Assembly (NCBI GenBank): GCA_963781595.1
Contig: CAWAGG010000006.1
Span: forward strand, 868,001 to 932,000
Source of the DNA: JBEDUK01 sp963781595
GTDB taxonomy: Bacteria; Actinomycetota; UBA4738
Reading direction: 5' to 3'
DNA: 64,000 nt
Positions 34,174-41,676 of the stretch are shown in pieces (position 1 is the stretch's first letter; every line of letters begins with the position of its first letter). The position numbers and the translations under genes were made by a program. The notes beneath the pieces are model-generated. The model worked only from the letters and a program-made list of their open reading frames with translations. It was not told the origin of the DNA and did no database searches.

Positions 34174-35079
34174 TCAGGCCCTCGGGAGGTAGGTCGCCAG
34201 GCCTTCGCGCAGCGGCGTCAACAGGACGTCCGGGAACGCCTCCAGCAACCCGCGGGTGTCCGCCAGCGCGTCCCCGGTGAGGAAGTCGACCGCGTCCGGC
34301 GAGAGCGGGGCAGTCGGCAGGAACCGCGCGACGGACCCCGCGAGTTTCGGGAGCGCGGCCGGCACGTGCACGAGCGGCTTGCGCGCGCCTATCACGTCCA
34401 TCATGGCCGTCAGCACCCCGTCCATGCTCATGACCTCCGGCCCGCCGATCTCGACCGTGCCGGTCGGCGCCCCTGGGCGAAGGGCTCGTTCGAACACGTC
34501 GGCCACGTCGTCGACGAACACCGGCTGTAACCGCTGCCGGCCGTCCCCGACGACCGGCACGAAGGGCAGCCTCCGGTAGAACGTGACGAACCGGTTGAGC
34601 GCGCGATCCCCGGGGCCGTAGACCCACGACGGCCGGACGATCGCGGCCGCGATCCCCGTGGCGCGGATCGCCTCCTCGCCGGCCCACTTCGCCCGGTACC
34701 AGGTCTTCGGAGCGTCGGGCGCGGCGCCGGCGCCCGACGCGTACGCGAACCGGCCGACGCCGGCGGCCGCCGCCGCTCGGACCAGTCGCTCGGTCCCCAA
34801 ATGATCGAACTCCTCGAAAGTAAAGCCCCTTGACTTCTTCTCGACTGGGAACGTCGGGAACGTCAGTGCCTGGACGACGGCCTCCATCCCCGCGACCGCC
34901 CGCCCCAACGACGCGGGATCCCTGACGTCGCCGATGACGGCGGTCGCGCCCAGCGCCGCGATCCGCGCCGCCGACCGTTCCGGATGGGCGGTCACGACGG
35001 CGACCTCCGCCCCGGACGCGACGAGCCGTCGGACGATCGCGCGCCCGATGAACCCGCTGCCCCCTGCGACCAGGATCAT
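34174..35079 (-). CDS. NAD(P)-binding atypical SDR (NDUFA9/NmrA-like)
   Basis: A Rossmann-fold protein of 301 residues. The coenzyme motif ILVAGGSGFIGRAIVRRL (GxxGxxG) opens the chain, followed by VIGDVRDPASL, YASGAG, TWYRAKWAGEEAI (YxxxK-like) and VRPSWVYGPGD. This matches the atypical short-chain dehydrogenases that include NmrA-like and complex I NDUFA9-like proteins. In bacteria these are often linked to quinone biosynthesis or are of unknown substrate. GGGAG lies 8 nt before the ATG at 35079. It is convergent with the desaturase gene, 4 nt away. Confidence 0.85.
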   Translation of the reverse strand: MILVAGGSGFIGRAIVRRLVASGAEVAVVTAHPERSAARIAALGATAVIGDVRDPASLGRAVAGMEAVVQALTFPTFPVEKKSRGFTFEEFDHLGTERLVRAAAAAGVGRFAYASGAGAAPDAPKTWYRAKWAGEEAIRATGIAAAIVRPSWVYGPGDRALNRFVTFYRRLPFVPVVGDGRQRLQPVFVDDVADVFERALRPGAPTGTVEIGGPEVMSMDGVLTAMMDVIGARKPLVHVPAALPKLAGSVARFLPTAPLSPDAVDFLTGDALADTRGLLEAFPDVLLTPLREGLATYLPRA

Positions 35080-35204
35080 GTTCACCGCTCCCGTTCGCGC
35101 TTCCAGCCTCCCGAGCGTGCCCGCTCGGTGCGTCCTCGACGCGGTCCCGATGGTCTCACGATGCGTGCGCGAGCCGGGCCGAACCCACGCGTGCGGCGCC
35201 CGCA

Positions 35205-35219
35205 TGCAAGACTCTTGCA
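35205..35219. promoter_or_regulatory. 15-bp perfect palindrome before an ATPase/TPR gene
   Basis: TGCAAGA-C-TCTTGCA ends 3 nt before the ATG at 35223. No TANNNT box is at the usual place, so this palindrome occupies the expected -10/start region and may be an operator. Confidence 0.5.
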
Positions 35220-35222
35220 GGG

Positions 35223-38081
35223 ATGGTTCGCGGGAACAGCACGGACATGGCCGAAGCCACGGCCGAGCGCTCGTCGTCGCCGTTCGTCGGGCGCGAGGAC
35301 GAGCTCGAGTTGCTCCGCATGCTGCTGGGTCGTTCGATACGCGAACGTTCGCCGCAGCTCGTGACCGTGATCGGCGAGCCGGGCGTGGGCAAGAGCCGGC
35401 TGATCGCCGAGTTCCGGTCCTCGCCGAGCGCCGATCCGGAGGCGGTCCTTCCGCGGATCATCTGGGCGCGCGGTCGCGCCCAGCCGTCGGGCGAGGGTCC
35501 CGCGATCGGCCCGCTCGCCGACGTGGTTCGCACCCTGACGGGGATGTCCGAGGCCGATGGCGACGGCGACATCGCGGCGCGGCGACGCGGCGACATCGAT
35601 CGCGAGCTGGCCGCGCTGGTCGCGGATGAGGCCGACCGGGAGTGGATGCTGGCGCGCCTGGCTCCCCTCGTCGGTGGACAGGGTCGTGGACCGGTCGATC
35701 CGGCGCAGGGGGAGTCGTTCGCCGCATGGCGCCGGTTCCTCGAGGTCGAAGCGTCCCGATCGCCACTGGTCCTCACGTTCGAGGACCTGCACTGGGCCGG
35801 GGCGAGCCTGCTCGCCTTCCTCGAACACGTGCTCGACTGGACGACCGGGGCGCCCATGCTCTTGCTCTGCGCGGCGCGCCCCGAGCTCTTCGAGCTGTAC
35901 CCGAGCTGGGGAGGCGGCAAGCGGAGCTCCACGACGATCGCGCTCTCGCCGCTGCCCGAGCCGGATGCCGTCCGTCTGGTCATCGCCCTGTTCGGCTCGA
36001 CGGGGCTCGAGCGGGAGCCGGACGCACCGGCGGAGCCCTCGGCGGCAGGCGCGCTCCCGCATCGGGCGATCGACGTCGTGGTCGAACGCTCCGGTGGGAA
36101 CCCGCTGTACGCCGAACAGTTCGTCCGACTGCTCGCCGACCGCGTCGGGTCGGGTCCGGCCGGCTCGTACGCGAGCCTCGCCGAGGTCCCCGTGCCCGAC
36201 TCCGTGCGCGAGCTGATCTCGGCACGCCTCCGGGACCTGCCGGAGGCGCATCGTTCGCTGCTGTCTGACGCGGCGGTCCTCGGCCGTGTGTTCTGGCCCG
36301 ACGCGATCACCGAGATGGACGGGCGCGATCCCGAGGCGGTCCGAACGCTCCTGCGCGAGCTGTCGCGCCGCGATCTGGTCCGTCCCTCGCGGTCGTCGTC
36401 GTTCGGCGCCCATCAGGAGTACGCGTTCGTCCACGGGCTGGTCCGCGACGTCGCCTACGGCGAGACGGCCAGGGAGGATCGGTTCGCGAAGCATCGCGCG
36501 GCGGCCGCGTGGCTCGAGCGAACGGGCGACCAGGCGACCCCGGAGATCGGCGAGGCCCTCGCGCATCACTACGCCGAGGCGGTCGCGCTCGGGCGCCAGA
36601 TCCGGATCGACGAGGAGGACCTGCGCGGCCTGGAGGAGCGGGCCGCGACGCACCTGACCCGCGCGGGCGATCGGGCCGCCCAGGTCGACGTGCGGCGGGC
36701 CGAGGCGCTCTACCGCGACGCCCTGGCACTCCGGCCACCGGGTCACGCCGAGCGCGCCGACCTGCTCGCGCGCGTGGGGTCGATGGCCGCGCTCGCCGGA
36801 GACGTCACGGAAGCGGTGCCGTCCCTCGAGGAGGCCGTTGACGCGCTCGTCGCGCAGGGGCGGCGGATGGACGCCGCGAAGGCGGTCCTGGATCTGGCCT
36901 ACGCCCACGCGAGTCACGCGGGCACCACGCGCAGTCGCGAGGCGCTCGGCCGCGCGTTCGAGCTGCTCGAGGGCCTGCCGCCCGGCAAGGAGCTGGCCCG
37001 CGCCAAGGCGGATCGCGCCTCGGACCTGTTCACCTCCGGCGACTCCCGGGCCGCGCTCGAGGCGACCGAGGAGGCGATCCTCCTGGTGAACGAGGTCGGC
37101 GCGCAGGACCTCGCCTGGCAGATCCTCCAGGTCCGTGGCATGAGCCGGTGCGACCTGGGCGACTGGGCCGGCCTGCACGACCTCCGTTCGGCGCTCCGCG
37201 CGGCGATCACGCTCGGGATGGCGCATGAGACGGTGCGCGCGTACCTGAGCCTGGGAACGTTCGTCACTCCGGTGGAGGGGCCGGCATCGGCGCTGGGGTA
37301 CTTCACCGAGGGCGCGGATCTGGCCGAGCGCCGCGGGGTGGCGGAGCTGGGCATGTGGACGAAGGCCTGGCGGCTCGGGGTGCTGTTCGAGCTGGGCTCA
37401 TGGGATCGTCTGCTCGCCGACGCCGAAGAGGTCCTCGTGTGGGATCGCGCGCGGGGCGGGAGCCAGATCCGGATCGCGGCGCTGAACTGCAAGGCCGAGG
37501 TGCTGACGTACCGGGGCGACCCGGAGCGCGCCGCGGAGCTCGCCCGCGGGTTCGTCGACGAGGCGCGGGCGATCGGCGATCCCCAGATCCTGTTCCCCGC
37601 GCTCGCCGTGGCGGCGCTCGCGATGTCCGAGTCGGGCGACCGGGCCGGCGGCGTCGCCGCCGTCGAGGCGTTCGTCGAGATGTCTCCCGAGCGATCCCTG
37701 TGGGTGGGCTCGCTGTTCCTCCAGGTCTGCGTCCGCGTCGCGGTGCAGGGCGAACGGCTCGAGCTGGCCGAACGCGCCCTCGCGCATCCCGATCTGGGGA
37801 CGCAGCGCGGCCGTCACGTGTTCGCGTCGGCCGGCGCCACGCTGGCCGAGGCCCGGGGGCGGTTCGACGAGGCGCTCGAGGGGTACCGCGAGGCGGCGCA
37901 CGGATGGGCCGGGTACGGCTTCGGCTTCGAGGAGGCGCAGGCGTCGCTCGGCGCGGCGCGCTGCCTGCGCGCGCTGGGACGGGGGGCCGCGGCAGTCGAG
38001 CCGGCGGAGGCGGCGGCGCGAACGTTCGAACGCCTCGGCGCGATCGCGCTGGCCGAGCATGCCAGGTCCCTGCGGCGCTGA
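35223..38081 (+). CDS. STAND-type ATPase with TPR repeats, no cyclase domain
   Basis: A 952-residue signalling or regulatory ATPase. After a short N-terminus it begins directly at PFVGREDELELL, then Walker A GEPGVGKS (about residue 50), Walker B LTFEDLHWAG (about 183), the CAARPELFELYPSWGGGKR segment and a winged-helix-like part, and from about 430 a long array of TPR-like helical repeats. It aligns with its neighbour at 38155 from that gene's residue 235 on but lacks the zinc ribbon and cyclase domain; no remnant of them was seen upstream. Start ATG 35223 lies 3 nt after a perfect palindrome. Such proteins switch on ligand binding to the repeats; the ligand is unknown. Confidence 0.88.
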   Translation: MVRGNSTDMAEATAERSSSPFVGREDELELLRMLLGRSIRERSPQLVTVIGEPGVGKSRLIAEFRSSPSADPEAVLPRIIWARGRAQPSGEGPAIGPLADVVRTLTGMSEADGDGDIAARRRGDIDRELAALVADEADREWMLARLAPLVGGQGRGPVDPAQGESFAAWRRFLEVEASRSPLVLTFEDLHWAGASLLAFLEHVLDWTTGAPMLLLCAARPELFELYPSWGGGKRSSTTIALSPLPEPDAVRLVIALFGSTGLEREPDAPAEPSAAGALPHRAIDVVVERSGGNPLYAEQFVRLLADRVGSGPAGSYASLAEVPVPDSVRELISARLRDLPEAHRSLLSDAAVLGRVFWPDAITEMDGRDPEAVRTLLRELSRRDLVRPSRSSSFGAHQEYAFVHGLVRDVAYGETAREDRFAKHRAAAAWLERTGDQATPEIGEALAHHYAEAVALGRQIRIDEEDLRGLEERAATHLTRAGDRAAQVDVRRAEALYRDALALRPPGHAERADLLARVGSMAALAGDVTEAVPSLEEAVDALVAQGRRMDAAKAVLDLAYAHASHAGTTRSREALGRAFELLEGLPPGKELARAKADRASDLFTSGDSRAALEATEEAILLVNEVGAQDLAWQILQVRGMSRCDLGDWAGLHDLRSALRAAITLGMAHETVRAYLSLGTFVTPVEGPASALGYFTEGADLAERRGVAELGMWTKAWRLGVLFELGSWDRLLADAEEVLVWDRARGGSQIRIAALNCKAEVLTYRGDPERAAELARGFVDEARAIGDPQILFPALAVAALAMSESGDRAGGVAAVEAFVEMSPERSLWVGSLFLQVCVRVAVQGERLELAERALAHPDLGTQRGRHVFASAGATLAEARGRFDEALEGYREAAHGWAGYGFGFEEAQASLGAARCLRALGRGAAAVEPAEAAARTFERLGAIALAEHARSLRR

Positions 38082-38139
38082 CGGGCACCGCCGACGCCGG
38101 CGGCCAGGACGGCGCCGACGGCCCGGACCCCGACCTGCG

Positions 38140-38145
38140 TAGACT
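38140..38145 (+). promoter_or_regulatory. -10 box TAGACT, leaderless start
   Basis: TAGACT ends 9 nt before the GTG of the 1156-residue cyclase gene. Confidence 0.55.
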
Positions 38146-38154
38146 CACCTGATC

Positions 38155-41100
38155 GTGGTCGTCTGCTGGAACTGCGACGAGCGGAACCCGGAGCGCGCGC
38201 GATTCTGCTGGAACTGCGGCGCTCGCCTGAGCGCCCCCGATCGCGGCGGCGAGGAGCGGAAGGTCGTCACGGTCCTGTTCTGCGACCTGGTCGGGTTCAC
38301 GGCGCTCTCCGATCACGCGGACCCCGAGGACGTGAAGGCGACCCTCCGGCCGTACCACGCGCGCATGAAGCGCGAGATCGAGCACTTCGGCGGCACCCTC
38401 GAGAAGTTCATCGGCGACGGCGCGCTCGGGGTCTTCGGCGCGCCCGTCACGCACGAGGACGACCCCGAGCGCGCGGTGCGCGCGGCCCTGCGCATCCAGG
38501 AGGCGATGGGCGAGCTGAACGCGGCCGAACCCGACCTCCACCTGGCCGCCCGCGTCGGCGTCGCGACGGGCGAGGTGGTGGTCACGTTCGGCGAAGGCCC
38601 CCAGATCGGCGAGAGCGTGACGGGGGACGTCGTGAACACGGCCTCCCGCCTCCAGTCGGCTGCGCCGGTGGGCGAGGTCGTCGTCGCCGAGTCCACGTAC
38701 CGGGCGACGAGGAACTCGTTCGACTACGAGGCGCTCCCGCCCATCCGGGTCAAGGGCAAGGACGAACCCCTCGCGATCTGGCGGCCGAACGCCGTGCGCA
38801 GCCGGTACGGGGTCGGGTTCGACCCGCGGGCTCGGCAGGCGGCCCCGTTCATCGGGCGCGCCGAGGAGCTGTTCCTGCTGAAGGCGACGTACCGGCGGAT
38901 GGTCCGGGAGTCCTCGGCCCAGCTGGTGACGATCACGGGCGAGCCGGGCGTCGGGAAGAGCCGTCTGATCGGGGAGCTGTTCGGGTACGTGGACGAGCTG
39001 CCGGAGATCGTCCGCTGGCGGTACGGCCGGTGCCTCCCGTACGGGGACGGGATCACGTTCTGGGCCCTCGGCGAGATCGTGAAGGCGCAGGCCGGCATCC
39101 TGGAGTCCGACCAGCCGGCCGAGGTCGAGGCGAAGCTCGAACGTTCCGTCGCCGGACTGATCGACGACGAGCAGGAGCGGGGATGGGTGCTGGCTCGGCT
39201 GGCCGGCCTCGTCGGTGCGAGCGGCGGCGCGGAGCCCGGCAGCGTCGATCGATCCGAGGCGTTCACGGCATGGCGACGGTACCTCGAGGCGCTGGCCACC
39301 GAGTACCCGCTGATCCTGGTCTTCGAGGACCTCCACTGGGCCGACGAGGCCCTCCTCGCGTTCATCGACCAGCTCGTCGAGTGGGCGGTGGACCTCCCCC
39401 TGCTGGTCCTGTGCGGGGCGCGTCCCGAGCTGTACGAGCGGCACACGGGATGGGGTGGGGGCCAGCGGAACTCGACGACGATCCCGCTCTCGCCGCTCCC
39501 CGAGCGCGAGACCGCGATGCTGCTGTCGGCCCTCCTGGACCAGGCCGTCCTGCCCGCCGAGACGCAAACGGCCCTGCTCGTCCGGGCCGGGGGGAACCCG
39601 CTGTACGCCGAGGAGTTCGCCCGGATGCTGATCGATCGAGGGGTGTTCGACGAGAAGGGCCTCGTGACGGCGCTCGGCGCGCTCGGCGACCCCGGCACCG
39701 ACGGGGACGTGACGATCCCCGTGCCGGATTCGATCCAGGCGCTCGTGGCGGCGCGGCTCGACACCCTGCCCGCTGCTCGCAAGGAGCTGCTGCACGACGC
39801 CGCCGTGGTCGGCGACGTCTTCTGGGACGGCGCGATCGCGACGCTGTCGGACCGGCCGGTCGAGGAGGTCCGGGCCGAGCTGCACGAGATGGCCCGCAAC
39901 GAGCTCGTTCGGGAGGCCGGTTCCTCGACGCTCGAGGGGATGTTCGAATACTCGTTCTGGCATCCGCTGATCAGGGACGTGGCCTACGGGCAGATCCCGC
40001 GTTCGGCGCGCAGCGCGAAGCACCGGGCGTTCGCGTCGTGGATCGAACGCTCCTCGGGCGACCGGCTGGCCGATCGCGCCGAGGTCCTCGCGCACCACTA
40101 CGAGACGGCGCTCGCCCTGGCGCGCGCGAGCGGCGAACCGGTCACGGTCGAGCTGATCGAGGCGACCGGCCGGGCGCTGACGCTGGCCGGCGACCGCGCG
40201 ATGCGGCTCGACGTCCAGCGCGCGGAGTCCTACTACCATCGGGCGCTGGAGCTGCTCCCGGCCGGCGACCCGACGCGCTCGACGGCGCTCGTTCGCCTCG
40301 CGAAGGCGCTGTCGATCGCGGGTCATTACGAGGACGCCGAACGCATCGCGACCGAGGCGGTCGAGGACTTCCGGGCGGCCGGGAACATGGTGGGCGTCGG
40401 CGAGGCGATGGCGCAGGCGTCGGGGGCGATGTCGCAGGCGGGCCAGAGCGGACGCTCGGAGGCGATGCTCGAGGAGGCCCGCGAGATCCTGGAGCGCGAG
40501 CCGGCCGGTCGCGAGCTGACGCGCGTCTACAACCGGCTCGCGGGACAGCGGCTCGTCTCGGGTCGCTTCGCCGAGAGCCTGGCGTTCGCGCAGCAGGCGC
40601 TCGGCATGGCGACGGACCTCGGCGCCCAGGATGAAGCCGTCCGCGCGCGCCAGTTCCGCGGCGCGGCGCGATGCGACCTCGGGGATCCGGGCGGGCTCGA
40701 GGACCTGTGGGAGGCGCTGCGGGCCGGGCTCGATCTGGGGCTCGGTGAGGAGACGGCCCTCTGCTACGGCAACCTCGCGTACCAGCTCTGGCTGAAGGAG
40801 GGTCCCGAGGTCGCGCGACAGGTCTGGAGCGCCAGCATCGAATTCTCGGAGGTCCGGGGGTTCGCGAGCCACGCGATGTGGGCCCGGGCAGGCATGCTCG
40901 AGGTGCTGTTCGACCTCGGCGGCTGGGACGACTTGCTCGCGACCGCCGACCGGATGGCGGCATGGGACGAGACCGGCGGAGGCGGCGAGATCTCGGTCTT
41001 CGCGGCGTACTACCGGGGCATGGTGCTGGCCTACCGGCACGAGTTCGACGAGGCCGCGGAGCTCGAGACGATCTACCTTCCGAACGCGCGAGCGATCGGG

Positions 41101-41625
41101 CACCCGGAGGTCCTGGCGCCCGCGCTCTACGCGGCGATGGTCCTCGAAGCCGGCCGCGGAAGGCTGGACGCAGCGGCGGACCTGGCCGAGGAGTTCGGCG
41201 ACGTGACCGCGGATCAGCCGGGGTTCCGGGCCCACTACATCCCCGGCGTCGTCCGGGTGATGATCATCGCCGGGAGGCAGCGCGAGGCCTCGGCGCTGCT
41301 GATCGACGACGCGGCGGTCATGTCCCCGCGGCACCGGTTCGGCCTGGCGACCGCGCGCGCGCAGCTCGAGGGGGTGACCGGCGACCCGGAGCACGCCGGC
41401 GAGCTGTTCGCGACCTGCGCCGACGACTGGCGAACCTACGGGTTCACGCTGGAGCGCGCGCACGCGCTCTTGGGGCGGGGACGGTGCCTGTCCGCGATCG
41501 GCAGGCCGAACGAGGCGACCCCCTCCCTGCTGAAGGCGCGTTCGATCTTCGCGGACCTCGGGGCCCGTGGCCTGGTCGAACGCGTCGACGGCGAGATCGG
41601 ACGCCTGACCGCCCTCACGTCCTAG
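38155..41625 (+). CDS. zinc-ribbon/class III cyclase/ATPase/TPR protein (complete)
   Basis: The full-length member of the family here, 1156 residues. Order: zinc ribbon (C3, C6, C17, C20), class III nucleotidyl cyclase (about 30-200; LFCDLVGFT and KFIGDGAL metal aspartates, K of EKFIGD, N and R of VNTASR), then FIGRAEELFLL, Walker A GEPGVGKS (about 262), Walker B ILVFEDLHWAD (about 386) and TPR-like repeats from about 650 to the end. It should make cAMP or cGMP under control of an ATP-driven, repeat-based sensor. GTG start 9 nt after TAGACT. It is followed by a shorter paralogue at 41677. Cytoplasmic; no membrane segment. Confidence 0.92.
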   Translation: MVVCWNCDERNPERARFCWNCGARLSAPDRGGEERKVVTVLFCDLVGFTALSDHADPEDVKATLRPYHARMKREIEHFGGTLEKFIGDGALGVFGAPVTHEDDPERAVRAALRIQEAMGELNAAEPDLHLAARVGVATGEVVVTFGEGPQIGESVTGDVVNTASRLQSAAPVGEVVVAESTYRATRNSFDYEALPPIRVKGKDEPLAIWRPNAVRSRYGVGFDPRARQAAPFIGRAEELFLLKATYRRMVRESSAQLVTITGEPGVGKSRLIGELFGYVDELPEIVRWRYGRCLPYGDGITFWALGEIVKAQAGILESDQPAEVEAKLERSVAGLIDDEQERGWVLARLAGLVGASGGAEPGSVDRSEAFTAWRRYLEALATEYPLILVFEDLHWADEALLAFIDQLVEWAVDLPLLVLCGARPELYERHTGWGGGQRNSTTIPLSPLPERETAMLLSALLDQAVLPAETQTALLVRAGGNPLYAEEFARMLIDRGVFDEKGLVTALGALGDPGTDGDVTIPVPDSIQALVAARLDTLPAARKELLHDAAVVGDVFWDGAIATLSDRPVEEVRAELHEMARNELVREAGSSTLEGMFEYSFWHPLIRDVAYGQIPRSARSAKHRAFASWIERSSGDRLADRAEVLAHHYETALALARASGEPVTVELIEATGRALTLAGDRAMRLDVQRAESYYHRALELLPAGDPTRSTALVRLAKALSIAGHYEDAERIATEAVEDFRAAGNMVGVGEAMAQASGAMSQAGQSGRSEAMLEEAREILEREPAGRELTRVYNRLAGQRLVSGRFAESLAFAQQALGMATDLGAQDEAVRARQFRGAARCDLGDPGGLEDLWEALRAGLDLGLGEETALCYGNLAYQLWLKEGPEVARQVWSASIEFSEVRGFASHAMWARAGMLEVLFDLGGWDDLLATADRMAAWDETGGGGEISVFAAYYRGMVLAYRHEFDEAAELETIYLPNARAIGHPEVLAPALYAAMVLEAGRGRLDAAADLAEEFGDVTADQPGFRAHYIPGVVRVMIIAGRQREASALLIDDAAVMSPRHRFGLATARAQLEGVTGDPEHAGELFATCADDWRTYGFTLERAHALLGRGRCLSAIGRPNEATPSLLKARSIFADLGARGLVERVDGEIGRLTALTS

Positions 41626-41664
41626 CGGGGGCGGGGCGGTACCGGAACCGCCGCGACCTCCGCC

Positions 41665-41670
41665 TATCCT
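41665..41670 (+). promoter_or_regulatory. -10 box TATCCT, leaderless start
   Basis: TATCCT ends 6 nt before the GTG of the next cyclase/ATPase/TPR gene. Confidence 0.5.
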
Positions 41671-41676
41671 TCCCAT

